A stretch of DNA of 24,042 nt from Nitrospirota bacterium. Lineage in GTDB: Bacteria; Nitrospirota_A; Leptospirillia; Leptospirillales; Leptospirillaceae. Under the pieces are notes generated by a model. That model searched no databases, was not told the origin of the DNA, and saw only the letters and a list, made by a program, of their open reading frames with translations. Positions 7,725 to 15,614 of the stretch are shown here, in pieces; position 1 is the first letter of the stretch; each line of letters starts with the position of its first letter. The stretch covers positions 1-24,042 of the forward strand of contig JAKCCY010000036.1 of assembly GCA_021838765.1 (NCBI GenBank), in the 5' to 3' direction. Both the position numbers and the translations under genes were made by a program.

Positions 7725-9413
7725 ATGCCTCAGGACGAGGGGGAACAATTGAAACTGCAGGGAAAAATCCAGCTGTCCGTTTTTTTGATCCTGTTTCTCT
7801 TCCTCTCGGTAACCGGGGTGTTGACCCTTTACAAGGTTTCAGGCGATCTGATGCACCAGGAAACAAGACGCTCCGACATGATGGGCCAGTCCATCATCCG
7901 GAGCCTTTCGACGGTCATGATGTCGGTCAATGCTCCCGTGTTATCCCAGAAAATTGTCGAAGACCAGAAACACCTCGAAGGAATTTTGAGGGTTCAGGTC
8001 CTTCGTCCATCCGGCAAGCAGGCCTTTTTCGACAACAAGGAAATTGACAGGGTCAATCTCTGGCGCCACTACAGGGCCTATTCTCCCCGCACCTTTCTGT
8101 TCTCTCCCAAACATGACTCCGGCCGGTTTGCGCAGGACCAGCACTTCAGGGACGTTCTCGCATATGGTCGTGCTGTTTCCTTCCAGGAGAAAATTGATGG
8201 AGTCCCCGCGCTGACAAGGCTTATGCCCATCAAGATTTCCAACAACTGCCTCCTTTGCCATGGGTTCCAGAAAGATCAGCCAGTGATGGCGGTTCTGAGA
8301 ATCAGTACGCCTCTTACGGAATTCAATCATTCAAAAAACTCGATGATGATCGAGATTGCGGGTTTGTCGTTTGCAACAGTGATTGTGCTCCTGGCTCTTC
8401 TCTCCCTCACGATGAGATCGCTTGCCATCCGTCCTATCCAGGAAATCGTTGAAGTCATCGAGCAGACATCACAAGGTGACCTCACCCGGGTTGTGCATCC
8501 GAAAACCAGCGACGAGATCGGAAGCCTGATGACCCATTTCAATGAAATGGTCATGAAGATTCGGGAGGTTGTTGTGAAGCAGAGGGAAGAGGCGTCCCGT
8601 GTCATGCTGGTTGCCAAGGAAATTATCGGAAAGCTTGATGTGATACGCTCCCGCACCGACCATGAGGCGGAAATGATCGCTGGTGCGGCCCACGAGACGG
8701 AAAAACTTTCGGATTCGATCCGGTCTGTCAGTCAAAACACCCGCTCCCTGGCGGAGCTTTCCACCAAAACGGACCGGGAGGCCCAGCGCGGACTGGAGTC
8801 GATTCAGCGTGCGGGACAGGAGCTGGCAAGGATCTCCGGTGTGGTTTCGGACGCGACCAGGAGCATTCTGGAGCTTGGCAAGTCCTCTGAAGAAATCTCT
8901 CAGATCATCACGATTATTGACGAGATCGCAGAGCAGACCAATCTTCTTGCCTTGAATGCGGCGATTGAGGCTGCCCGTGCCGGCGAACAGGGCAAGGGTT
9001 TTGCGGTTGTTGCCGATGAGGTCAGGAAGCTTGCCGAGAGGACAACTCTTTCTACGCGGGAGATTGCCGAGACGATAAAGTCTATCCAGGTTCAGACCGA
9101 AAAGTCAGTAAGGGTCATGTCTTCGGGATCGCAGGAAATGGTTGACCTGATGTCGGTCATGGAGGATGCTTCCGCGTTGCTCGCAGGCATTACCTCATCC
9201 GTGACCGAAGTGACTCTTCGCGTCAACGAGATTGCAGAAGCCTCAGCCCGTCAGAGCGAGGCTGTTTCCAACGTGACGCAAGCCGTTGAGAGCTCTTCCA
9301 GGGGGGTTCAGCTGATCCGCCAGAATGCGAAAGAATCGGGGGAGGCGGGGATAGAGATGGATTCCAGGATGAAGGAGCTCGAGCGCTACCTGGCACAGTT
9401 CAGGACGGAATGA
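7725..9413 (+). CDS. Methyl-accepting chemotaxis protein with periplasmic CXXCH (haem-type) sensor domain
   Basis: A transmembrane chemoreceptor. Numbering from a GTG at 7707, the layout is: TM1 at about 22-42; a periplasmic domain of about 165 residues; TM2 at about 214-236; HAMP at about 240-290 ([18 protein letters not shown]); and a coiled-coil signalling domain whose tip reads [24 protein letters not shown] then [12 protein letters not shown]. The periplasmic part ends in NNCLLCHG (Cys181, Cys184, His185; bases 8247-8261), a c-type haem attachment motif, placed as in Tll0287-like (DUF3365) sensor domains. No CheR-tethering pentapeptide is visible at the C-terminus. The start is ambiguous: GTG 7707 lies in the IS remnant end, ATG 7725 lacks a clear ribosome site, and TTG 7749 has GAGGGGG at 7737-7743. 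Confidence 0.93.
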   Translation: MPQDEGEQLKLQGKIQLSVFLILFLFLSVTGVLTLYKVSGDLMHQETRRSDMMGQSIIRSLSTVMMSVNAPVLSQKIVEDQKHLEGILRVQVLRPSGKQAFFDNKEIDRVNLWRHYRAYSPRTFLFSPKHDSGRFAQDQHFRDVLAYGRAVSFQEKIDGVPALTRLMPIKISNNCLLCHGFQKDQPVMAVLRISTPLTEFNHSKNSMMIEIAGLSFATVIVLLALLSLTMRSLAIRPIQEIVEVIEQTSQGDLTRVVHPKTSDEIGSLMTHFNEMVMKIREVVVKQREEASRVMLVAKEIIGKLDVIRSRTDHEAEMIAGAAHETEKLSDSIRSVSQNTRSLAELSTKTDREAQRGLESIQRAGQELARISGVVSDATRSILELGKSSEEISQIITIIDEIAEQTNLLALNAAIEAARAGEQGKGFAVVADEVRKLAERTTLSTREIAETIKSIQVQTEKSVRVMSSGSQEMVDLMSVMEDASALLAGITSSVTEVTLRVNEIAEASARQSEAVSNVTQAVESSSRGVQLIRQNAKESGEAGIEMDSRMKELERYLAQFRTE

Positions 9414-9458
9414 ATTTCGGCATCAGGAAGAGTTTGATAACAGGAGGGATAAAGTCCA

Positions 9459-9995
9459 ATGCAGGAGCTTTCGACAACGAAATCCATCGAACCTTATTCG
9501 GAAGGAGTCCCCTCAGGAAGGGACTTTGACGGTGGGGATGAAATCCTTCAGCTGGTCAGTTTTACTCTTGCGGGAGAGAATTATGGCTGTGAAGTTATTC
9601 ACGTGCAGGAGATCAACCGGCTTTCTGATTTGACCCGGGTTCCTAAAGCTCCCCATTATGTTGACGGTGTGGTCAACCTCAGGGGGAAGATCCTGCCGGT
9701 CATCAATTTCAGGAGGCTTCTCGGGTTTCCGTCGGCATCAGAGATCACGGAGGACATGCGAACGATTGTTGTGAATGCCGAAGGAATTCTTGCCGGTCTG
9801 ACCGTGGATTCTGTCAACCAGGTCATCAGGATTCCGCGAAAGGATATTGAAGGACGCCAGGACTTCAATATGGCGGGAAGCTTTGGTGATGCCATTACCG
9901 GGGTGGCCCATCTTGAGGATTCTCTGGTAACGATTATTGATATCATGAGCCTCCTCAGAAGCCATCAGTCCGATGTTTCGGGATCCGGGCGTTAA
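9459..9995 (+). CDS. cheW: Chemotaxis coupling protein CheW
   Basis: CheW links chemoreceptors to CheA. The 178-residue protein has a roughly 30-residue polar N-terminal extension and then a CheW fold: QLVSFTLAGENYGCEVIHVQEI, VPKAPHYVDGVVNLRGKILPV, and a C-terminal VAHLEDSLVTIIDIMSLL. The VNLRGKILPVINFR segment is the most diagnostic. ATG 9459 is preceded by CAGGAGGGA at 9441-9449. It lies 45 bases after the chemoreceptor and 5 bases before motA, consistent with one transcript that joins signalling and motor genes. Confidence 0.95.
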   Translation: MQELSTTKSIEPYSEGVPSGRDFDGGDEILQLVSFTLAGENYGCEVIHVQEINRLSDLTRVPKAPHYVDGVVNLRGKILPVINFRRLLGFPSASEITEDMRTIVVNAEGILAGLTVDSVNQVIRIPRKDIEGRQDFNMAGSFGDAITGVAHLEDSLVTIIDIMSLLRSHQSDVSGSGR

Positions 9996-10000
9996 AAAAG

Positions 10001-10780
10001 ATGGATATCACAACGCTTCTGGGTTTTTTGATCGGTATCGGAGGGATCCTTGGCGGGGCGACCATGGAAGGGTTGCCTCTCGGAACCATTTTTCAGCTGA
10101 CCGCTGCCATTATTGTTTTTGGGGGAACGATCGGGGCGACGATGGTGACGACGCCTCTTCCCCAGGTGATTGCCGCTGTCAAGGGAATCCCCAGGCTGTT
10201 TCTGAACTCCAAGTCCGATCCTGTCCCTCTGATTCTGAAGATTGTCGAACTTGCGAAGGTATCGAGAAAGGAAGGTCTTTTAAAGCTTGAGGCCTATCTT
10301 GAAGATCCGTTTATCAAGGCCAATGCTTTTTTTACCCGTGGCGTCAGGATGGTGATGGACGGAACGGACATCGCAAAGGTCCGTGAGGCGCTTGAGAGCG
10401 AGTCGTTCTACATGGAAGAAGAGGAGGGCGGGGCCGCGAAGGTTTTTGAGGCGGCTGGCGGTTATGCTCCGACCATTGGTATCCTTGGGGCGGTTCTGGG
10501 GCTGATTCATGTCATGAGTAACCTCTCCGATCCCAACAAGCTTGCGGAAGGTATCGCGACAGCCTTTGTCGCTACTGTATATGGGGTGGGTTCTGCCAAC
10601 CTGATTTTTTTGCCGCTTTCGGGAAAGCTCAAGATCAAGAATCGCTCCGAAGGAAAGTTTCGTGAAATGATCATTGCGGGTCTGGTCGCAATCGGCCAGG
10701 GAGAAAATCCGAACAATATCCAGGACCTTCTCGCAGGCTTCTTAAGCGAGGCGGAGAGGGTGCATCTGCCTTTGACCTGA
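10001..10780 (+). CDS. motA: Flagellar motor stator protein MotA
   Basis: MotA forms the proton (or sodium) channel stator with MotB. The 259-residue product has the MotA/PomA layout: TM1-TM2 in the first 50 residues (LLGFLIGIGGILGGATMEG; TAAIIVFGGTIGATMV), a large cytoplasmic loop with the charged segment that contacts FliG, and TM3-TM4 at about 155-205 (GGYAPTIGILGAVLGLIHVM; TAFVATVYGVGSANLIFLPL). Pro157 and Pro205 correspond to the conserved channel prolines of the family. ATG 10001 is the first start and follows cheW by 5 bases, but its ribosome-binding sequence is poor, which suggests translational coupling to cheW. Confidence 0.95.
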   Translation: MDITTLLGFLIGIGGILGGATMEGLPLGTIFQLTAAIIVFGGTIGATMVTTPLPQVIAAVKGIPRLFLNSKSDPVPLILKIVELAKVSRKEGLLKLEAYLEDPFIKANAFFTRGVRMVMDGTDIAKVREALESESFYMEEEEGGAAKVFEAAGGYAPTIGILGAVLGLIHVMSNLSDPNKLAEGIATAFVATVYGVGSANLIFLPLSGKLKIKNRSEGKFREMIIAGLVAIGQGENPNNIQDLLAGFLSEAERVHLPLT

Positions 10781-10805
10781 GTCATGGAATGCGGAGCGAA
10801 GGACA

Positions 10806-11612
10806 ATGGCCAAAAAAGCCCGTCATGAGGAACATGAAAATCTGGAGCGCTGGCTGGTTTCCTATGCCGATTTTATAACGCTCCTTTTTGCCTTTTTTGT
10901 GATGCTTTACGCAATTTCCTCCCTGAATACCGGAAAATTCCGGGTCATGTCCAACGCGATCACCGCCACTTTCCAGCATAAAAAAGTGATTGGTTCGACA
11001 CATGTGATTATTCCGAAAGACAACACCCAGCAGTCCGGAAAGGTAACCCCCAATACACAGGCGGTGATGGTCCAGGCCATTCAGCTTATGGTTGAGAAGT
11101 CATCCCGGAAGGGGAATATGGAGGTTGTCCAGACAAAGCATGGCATTGTGCTCAGGATCCAGTCGAAGCTTCTTTTTGAGTCGGGCCATGCCAAAATCCG
11201 CTCCCGGGCCTTGCCTGTCCTTAAATCCGTGGCAGGAATCCTGGCCAAGTCTCAAAAAGAGATCCGCATCAGTGGCTATACGGACAATCAACCGATCCGG
11301 ACATCAAGGTATCCCAATAACTGGGTCCTTTCCACAATGAGAGCGGTCAATGTGCTGACGGAATTGATCCGCGATGGTCCGCTCAGTCCTCAAAGGGCGG
11401 GAGCTGCGGGATTCGGACGCTACCGGCCGATCGCTTCCAACCTGACGGCGTCAGGACGGGAGAAAAATCGCCGTGTCGAAATCCTGATCCTGAACAGGGA
11501 GTATCACCCTCCCCATGTCCTTCCCATGGAGAATGCCGGTCCGGGCCCGCACCAGACATTCCCGAACCGGAAGGCGGACCAGGCGAAGCCATTGCCTCCT
11601 CCGGATATTTGA
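10806..11612 (+). CDS. motB: Flagellar motor stator protein MotB
   Basis: MotB anchors the stator to peptidoglycan and carries the ion-binding aspartate. The 268-residue product starts with a short basic cytoplasmic tail, then one TM helix SYADFITLLFAFFVMLYAIS in which Asp22 is the predicted ion-binding residue. A plug/linker region follows and then an OmpA-like peptidoglycan-binding domain (about 115-230) with ISGYTDNQPI, NNWVLSTMRAVNVL and the closing NRRVEILIL. The last 40 residues are a proline-rich tail with no recognisable domain. It starts 25 bases after motA with a GGAGCGAAGG stretch just upstream of the ATG. Confidence 0.95.
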   Translation: MAKKARHEEHENLERWLVSYADFITLLFAFFVMLYAISSLNTGKFRVMSNAITATFQHKKVIGSTHVIIPKDNTQQSGKVTPNTQAVMVQAIQLMVEKSSRKGNMEVVQTKHGIVLRIQSKLLFESGHAKIRSRALPVLKSVAGILAKSQKEIRISGYTDNQPIRTSRYPNNWVLSTMRAVNVLTELIRDGPLSPQRAGAAGFGRYRPIASNLTASGREKNRRVEILILNREYHPPHVLPMENAGPGPHQTFPNRKADQAKPLPPPDI

Positions 11613-11710
11613 AGGCTTTCAGGATGTATGATAGAAAGATGCTATCCCGAAATCCGGGAAGTCACATGATTTTTCATTTGTGATCTCCGGATAGATTTTG
11701 GAGGTCCACC

Positions 11711-11998
11711 ATGAGTGTTCTGCCGACAGTGGGCGTTCAGCAGTCGATTGAGCAGATCCCAGCGCTGATACAGTCTTCGCCCCCGCTTCTCCCTTCCCTT
11801 GCCGGTGTTGCCGCTCTTCCCCTTGCAGTCTCGGAGGTGGAGAAAGTCAGGGAGGTTCATCCCGTTTCTCTTTCTCGCGAGGATGAGGTCGGTTCGGATG
11901 AGCGTGAAGAGGGTTCCGGCCGGAAGAAAAAAGAGGACGAAGCTGGTCCGGATGTCGTTGATCCCCGGTCAAAAAGGCACCTTGATCTCAGGGTCTGA
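11711..11998 (+). CDS. Small hypothetical protein in flagellar cluster
   Basis: A 95-residue product that I do not recognise. The first 45 residues are hydrophobic/Pro-rich (MSVLPTVGVQQSIEQIPALI) without a clear membrane helix. The C-terminal half is highly charged, rich in Glu, Asp, Lys and Arg (EREEGSGRKKKEDEAG) and probably disordered. TGGAGGT about 6 bases before the ATG is a good ribosome-binding site, and the gene fits tightly between motB (98 bases upstream) and the DUF2802-like gene (14 bases downstream). This supports a real small gene of the motility operon. It may be a counterpart of the small unannotated genes often found next to cheW/mot genes; no function is proposed. Confidence 0.6.
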   Translation: MSVLPTVGVQQSIEQIPALIQSSPPLLPSLAGVAALPLAVSEVEKVREVHPVSLSREDEVGSDEREEGSGRKKKEDEAGPDVVDPRSKRHLDLRV

Positions 11999-12012
11999 CA
12001 GATTGAGAAAAC

Positions 12013-12591
12013 ATGAGGGAGTCTGTGGGGTTTAATCTGATTCAGGGAGTTCTCGATTTGCTGTTTCTGGTGGCGGCTGCGATCTCCATCGTCTACCTCC
12101 GGGTTGTCCGGTCGAGGATGCGCCATCTGGCGATGGAGAAAAGCCGGAAACCAGCGCTGCCTGAAGATCCTGGCGGTGGTCCTGCCCAATTCCGGAGTCC
12201 GTCTTCCCGTTCCGCTTTCGATCCTCGGATGGAGGATGTCCTCTTAAGGCAGAACAGGGAACTCTCGGAGATGAAGAGCCTTCTTTCCAGGGTATCAATG
12301 GAGCGGTCAAGGCTTCAGGTTGCTTTTTATGACGCAGAGCGAATGATTGAAGATCTTGAAAATATTCAGATGCAGACTCCGGTGGCTGCCATTCCCGTTC
12401 CTCCCCTTTCCCCGGACCCCGTCGCTCCTTCTCCAGCAAAAGTCGCTCCGTTGACCGATCAGGAGAAGGCTGTTTCCTGGTCGAGGTCAGGTCAGTCCGT
12501 TTCAGAGATTGCCCAAAGACTGGGCCGAAGCGAAGGAGAGGTGGAGCTGATTCTTGGAATGGCAAGGTTGTCTGGCGGAGGTGCGGGATAG
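12013..12591 (+). CDS. DUF2802-like membrane protein associated with flagellar/chemotaxis genes
   Basis: The 192-residue product has an N-terminal TM helix (about 10-28, LDLLFLVAAAISIVYLRVV) and a polar linker. A coiled-coil segment follows at about 75-118 (RQNRELSEMKSLLSRVSMER onward), then a proline-rich spacer. A C-terminal helix-turn-helix-like element contains AVSWSRSGQSVSEIAQRLGR followed by SEGEVELILGM. That last motif is the hallmark I associate with DUF2802 proteins, which occur next to cheW in several Proteobacteria; the name is from memory. Its position just downstream of cheW-motAB agrees. The role is unknown, perhaps membrane-anchored support of the chemotaxis or flagellar pole machinery. 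The ribosome site before ATG 12013 is weak. Confidence 0.7.
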   Translation: MRESVGFNLIQGVLDLLFLVAAAISIVYLRVVRSRMRHLAMEKSRKPALPEDPGGGPAQFRSPSSRSAFDPRMEDVLLRQNRELSEMKSLLSRVSMERSRLQVAFYDAERMIEDLENIQMQTPVAAIPVPPLSPDPVAPSPAKVAPLTDQEKAVSWSRSGQSVSEIAQRLGRSEGEVELILGMARLSGGGAG

Positions 12592-12606
12592 CCGGGGAGA
12601 ATGTCG

Positions 12607-13440
12607 ATGGTAAATGTTCGGCCACCCGACCCTTCCGGTGGATCAATTCCTTTTGGGCCGGATCCCCTTGGCGTTCTGTTGAGATTCCTCAGGCTGGCGC
12701 CGAAAGGGGCTGTTCCGGCCCTTTTGACCCCGCTGAAATCTTCTTCTCCGTTCTTGTGGTCGGTGAGTGTTCCCGGAGTCAGGATTCCGCTGGTTGTCTC
12801 CCTTCCCCATGACAGTCTTCCTGCCAGACTCCTGGGAGAGAGTTTTTCGGGAACCCTCTTCGAGGATAAGCAGCAGCTGTTTTTCAGGGGAGGGCAGGAA
12901 GATGGGGCCTCCCCTCCCGTTCTGATCCTTCTTGGAGATCTTCCCTCCGGGGATCCATCTTCAGCCGGAAAACTGGTTTCCGATGCGGCAGACAGGATCT
13001 TTGACCGCTCTGGACAAAGTTCCGTCCAGACGGCATCTGAGCCACATTTTCTGAAAAACGGAGAGGTTCCCAACCCCCTTTTTCAAAAAATTTACGGTCC
13101 TGTTCCGCCGGATGTATCCTTTCCTGGTGGTGTGCCGCCTTCCGTCATGTTTGAGATCTGCTGGCCGGATAGAAGGGATGATGGATCACATGGCCAGTCC
13201 GGTGCCGCTTCTTCCGCAAGCTTTTCTTTCAGACTTTCCATTTCTTACGCCAATGGGGAGTCCCTTGATCTTGCAGGTGTTTTTGATCCTTCCTCCCGCA
13301 GAATAAAATTTTTTCCAAGGTCCTCGTCTCCGTCTCTCCTCTCCTACTGGAATGAAATGGGCAGGGATCTTGGCGATGCTCTCGGGAAAAACTTCTCCAT
13401 CCTGATGGACAGCCACCGGAGAGACCATGAGCGATCCTGA
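12607..13440 (+). CDS. Hypothetical protein, possible FliK/YlqG-like flagellar protein
   Basis: A 277-residue soluble protein I cannot assign firmly. It is rich in Pro, Ser, Gly and Phe, with no signal peptide or membrane helix. The N-terminal 100 residues contain hydrophobic strands (PLVVSLPHDSLPARLLGESF) and the C-terminal 80 residues form a more ordered region (SFRLSISYANGESLDLAGVF, then SYWNEMGRDLGDALGKNF). It overlaps by 14 bases a FlhB C-terminal-like gene; in Bacillus the analogous pair is ylqG (FliK-like) and ylqH, so a hook-length or export-switch relative is a reasonable guess by position only. ATG 12607 is preferred over ATG 12601 because GGGGAG (12594-12599) directly abuts the latter. 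Confidence 0.6.
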   Translation: MVNVRPPDPSGGSIPFGPDPLGVLLRFLRLAPKGAVPALLTPLKSSSPFLWSVSVPGVRIPLVVSLPHDSLPARLLGESFSGTLFEDKQQLFFRGGQEDGASPPVLILLGDLPSGDPSSAGKLVSDAADRIFDRSGQSSVQTASEPHFLKNGEVPNPLFQKIYGPVPPDVSFPGGVPPSVMFEICWPDRRDDGSHGQSGAASSASFSFRLSISYANGESLDLAGVFDPSSRRIKFFPRSSSPSLLSYWNEMGRDLGDALGKNFSILMDSHRRDHERS

Positions 13441-13726
13441 CCGTTTATCCAGGATGGCAATTGCGATCAGGTATCTTCCGGGAGAAGATGGCGCTCCGGT
13501 CGTTGTTGCCTCCGGGAGAGGAGAGGTTGCGAAGGCCATCCTGGAGCAGGCGGTCCTCTACAAGATTCCGGTCACTGAAAATCCTCCTCTTGCGAAAATG
13601 CTCATCGGACTCCCCCTGGACCATCCCATCCCTGTCGATTTCTATGAGGCTGTGGCGCTGGTCCTTGCCCATCTTTACCGGTATCCCGGTGATGAAGAGT
13701 CTCCGGGGAGAAAAGCTGGTTCATGA
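13427..13726 (+). CDS. FlhB C-terminal domain-like protein (FhlB/YlqH type)
   Basis: This 99-residue protein matches only the cytoplasmic C-terminal part of FlhB/YscU: AIAIRYLPGEDGAPVVVASG, then EQAVLYKIPVTENPPLAKML, corresponding to the FlhB segment after the autocleavage site. The NPTH cleavage motif itself is absent; the position where it would lie reads DRLSRM. Such stand-alone FlhB-like proteins are known to substitute partly for, or modulate, FlhB-C in export switching. ATG 13427 overlaps the end of the preceding gene by 14 bases with CGGAGAG upstream, so the two are translationally coupled. Full-length flhB is expected upstream of this window. Confidence 0.85.
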   Translation: MSDPDRLSRMAIAIRYLPGEDGAPVVVASGRGEVAKAILEQAVLYKIPVTENPPLAKMLIGLPLDHPIPVDFYEAVALVLAHLYRYPGDEESPGRKAGS

Positions 13727-13741
13727 GGCTGGAAGCCTTTT
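13726..13741 (+). terminator. Weak hairpin at the end of the motility cluster
   Basis: AGGCT-GGA-AGCCT followed by TTT directly overlaps the stop of the FlhB-like gene. The stem has only five pairs and the T-run is short, so termination would be inefficient. It is listed because it marks the natural end of the flagellar gene run. Confidence 0.3.
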
Positions 13742-13865
13742 GCTTGCTCTGATAGAATGAAAAGAAAGCCATCCCTTGAGGGATCTGGGAGTTGGTCTGT
13801 TTTGTGAGTCAACAGCCGCATTTTTGCCCTACCATATGTCAAACTTTTACAGGAGTGTCTATCTG

Positions 13866-15053
13866 ATGGATTTTCGAGCCAAGTGGTCCCAAAGAATCAA
13901 AAGTCTCCCCCCGTATCTTTTTGCCCGTATTGATGAAAAAAAACGCGAGGCCATGGCCAAGGGAATGGATATTATCAACCTTGGAATCGGAGATCCGGAC
14001 ACACCCACCCTGCCTCCGATCGTTGAGGCTGCCAGGATAGCTCTCGGACGTCCTGAACACCATCAGTATCCCTCCTATGAAGGGATGCTCTCCTTCAGGG
14101 AGTCGGTTGCCCAGTGGTACAAAAAGAGATTTTCCGTGGATCTGGATCCCCATTCCGAAGTCCTGGGCCTCATCGGTTCCAAGGAAGGGATCGGCCACAT
14201 GCCCCTTGCCTTTATTGACCCGGGAGATACTGTCCTTGTTCCTGAGCCCGGCTACCCGGTCTATCACGCAGGTACCCTTTTTGCCGGCGGGGAAACCTAT
14301 TACATGCCGATACTGGAATCCAACGGATTTTTACCTGATCTTTCCGCCATACCGGACTCTGTCTATCGCCGTACGAAGATCATGTTCATCAACTATCCAA
14401 ACAATCCGACGGGTGCAGTCGCTCCGGATTCATTTTTTGCAGAGGTAATCGAGAAGGCCAGCAAGTACGGATTTATTGTGGCTCATGACGCAGCCTACTC
14501 CGAGATCTATTTTGACGGAAATGCCCCGAAAAGCTTCCTGTCTTTTCCGGGGGCGAAGGACGTGGGTATCGAGTTCCACAGCCTGTCTAAAACCTTCAAC
14601 ATGACCGGCTGGCGTGTGGGTTTTGCGGTTGGAAACGCATCTGTCCTGGCCGGGCTTGGAAAGATCAAGAGCAATATGGATTCGGGAATATTCCAGGCGC
14701 TTCAGGAGGCGTCCATTGCGGCGATGGACCTTCCTGACTTCTGGCTGGATAATCTCAGGACCATGTACCAGGAGCGCCGCGATGTTCTGGTCTCCGGTCT
14801 CAGGGCGGCCGGTCTTCGGGTCATTCCCCCGGGGGCCTCTTTCTACCTGTGGGCCGGTATTCCCGCAGGCATGAAATCCGAGGAGGCGTCTCTGGCCCTT
14901 CTGAGCCGCGCGGGAATTGTCGCGACTCCCGGGAACGGATTCGGGATTTCCGGAGAGGGCTATGTTCGATTTGCTCTGACGGTCGATACGCCCAGGCTGA
15001 AAGAAGCGATCGACAGGATCGTGAACGAGGGGATTTTTAAACCGAAATCCTAG
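13866..15053 (+). CDS. dapL: LL-diaminopimelate aminotransferase (DapL type)
   Basis: A PLP-dependent class I aminotransferase predicted to convert tetrahydrodipicolinate directly to LL-diaminopimelate, for lysine and peptidoglycan. The 395-residue protein closely follows the DapL pattern: KSLPPYLFARIDEKK, NLGIGDPDTPT, HHQYPSYEGM, LIGSKEGIGHMPLAFIDPGD, FINYPNNPTGAV, HDAAYSEIYFDG and the PLP lysine Lys242 in FHSLSKTFNMTGWR. GYVRFALT near the C-terminus holds the substrate-carboxylate arginine. An upstream ATG at 13836 and earlier starts are in frame, but AGGAGTG (13851-13857), 8 bases before ATG 13866, decides for the latter. Other class I aminotransferases share this fold; the DapL call rests on the motif set. 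Confidence 0.88.
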   Translation: MDFRAKWSQRIKSLPPYLFARIDEKKREAMAKGMDIINLGIGDPDTPTLPPIVEAARIALGRPEHHQYPSYEGMLSFRESVAQWYKKRFSVDLDPHSEVLGLIGSKEGIGHMPLAFIDPGDTVLVPEPGYPVYHAGTLFAGGETYYMPILESNGFLPDLSAIPDSVYRRTKIMFINYPNNPTGAVAPDSFFAEVIEKASKYGFIVAHDAAYSEIYFDGNAPKSFLSFPGAKDVGIEFHSLSKTFNMTGWRVGFAVGNASVLAGLGKIKSNMDSGIFQALQEASIAAMDLPDFWLDNLRTMYQERRDVLVSGLRAAGLRVIPPGASFYLWAGIPAGMKSEEASLALLSRAGIVATPGNGFGISGEGYVRFALTVDTPRLKEAIDRIVNEGIFKPKS

Positions 15054-15092
15054 CGGGAGGGGAAGCATGCACTCATTTGCCCCGGAAATGCA

Positions 15093-15614
15093 GTGATTGC
15101 AGGGGTGTCTCTCGGGGGAAATCTGCCCGGTTCGGCAAAAGCAATTGAGATGTGTGTTTCCAGCATGATTCAAAGCTCTTTCTTTACAATGACAGGGATT
15201 TCTTCTTTTTCCCGGACACTGGCCTGGGGGACTCCGGCTCCTTCTTATGACAACGTTGTTGTCGTTGGGGTGACCAGGCTTTGTGTTCCGGGTTTTTTTG
15301 ACTGGATATGCCATCTCGAGAGAAAAGTTCCCAGACGGGGAAAGGGGCGTCTGTGGCCCCGCATTCTTGATATTGACTTTCTTTTTTCCCTTCCGCTCTC
15401 TCCCGGTCGTCCACCTGACCTGATTCTTCCCCACCGGGCGCTGCCATCCCGGGAAACCCTTCGCTACCTTCTGGATGAAGCTTCCCGACAAGCCAGGATT
15501 CCTGCAGATATCCGGGAACGGCTATGTGCGGTCAGCTCTTCAAACCAGGCCCCCGGGAGCAGTCCTGTGGCCAGGCCAGGTGCCCTTTTCTGGAAAAAGG
15601 GATCCGGTCGTTGA
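15093..15614 (+). CDS. folK: Divergent 2-amino-4-hydroxy-6-hydroxymethyldihydropteridine pyrophosphokinase (FolK-like)
   Basis: FolK transfers pyrophosphate from ATP to the pterin alcohol in folate synthesis. The 173-residue product keeps the skeleton of the family: VSLGGNLPGSAKAIEMCV (family: LGSNLGD), a central DNVVVVGVTRL segment (family: NAVV), and ERKVPRRGKGRLWPRILDID, which carries the R...WxPRxLDxD signature of the metal and pterin site. The C-terminal LILPHRALPSRETLRYLL also fits (family: LPHPRxxxRxFVLxPL). It is clearly more divergent than its neighbours. The GTG start overlaps the stop of a nine-codon open frame (15067-15096) that has the better ribosome-binding site. It lies between dapL and mutY and overlaps a possible mutY start. 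Confidence 0.78.
   Translation: MIAGVSLGGNLPGSAKAIEMCVSSMIQSSFFTMTGISSFSRTLAWGTPAPSYDNVVVVGVTRLCVPGFFDWICHLERKVPRRGKGRLWPRILDIDFLFSLPLSPGRPPDLILPHRALPSRETLRYLLDEASRQARIPADIRERLCAVSSSNQAPGSSPVARPGALFWKKGSGR

Noticed and set aside
13836..13865. ATG at 13836 as the dapL start
   Set aside because: It has no ribosome-binding sequence and would add residues absent from the family, whereas ATG 13866 has AGGAGTG at the right distance and begins where DapL proteins begin.
14430..15491. 353-codon open frame on the - strand opposite dapL and folK
   Set aside because: It is antisense to well-supported genes, its translation is low-complexity and basic with no recognisable motif, and it has no consistent ribosome site. 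It is explained by codon bias of the + strand genes.
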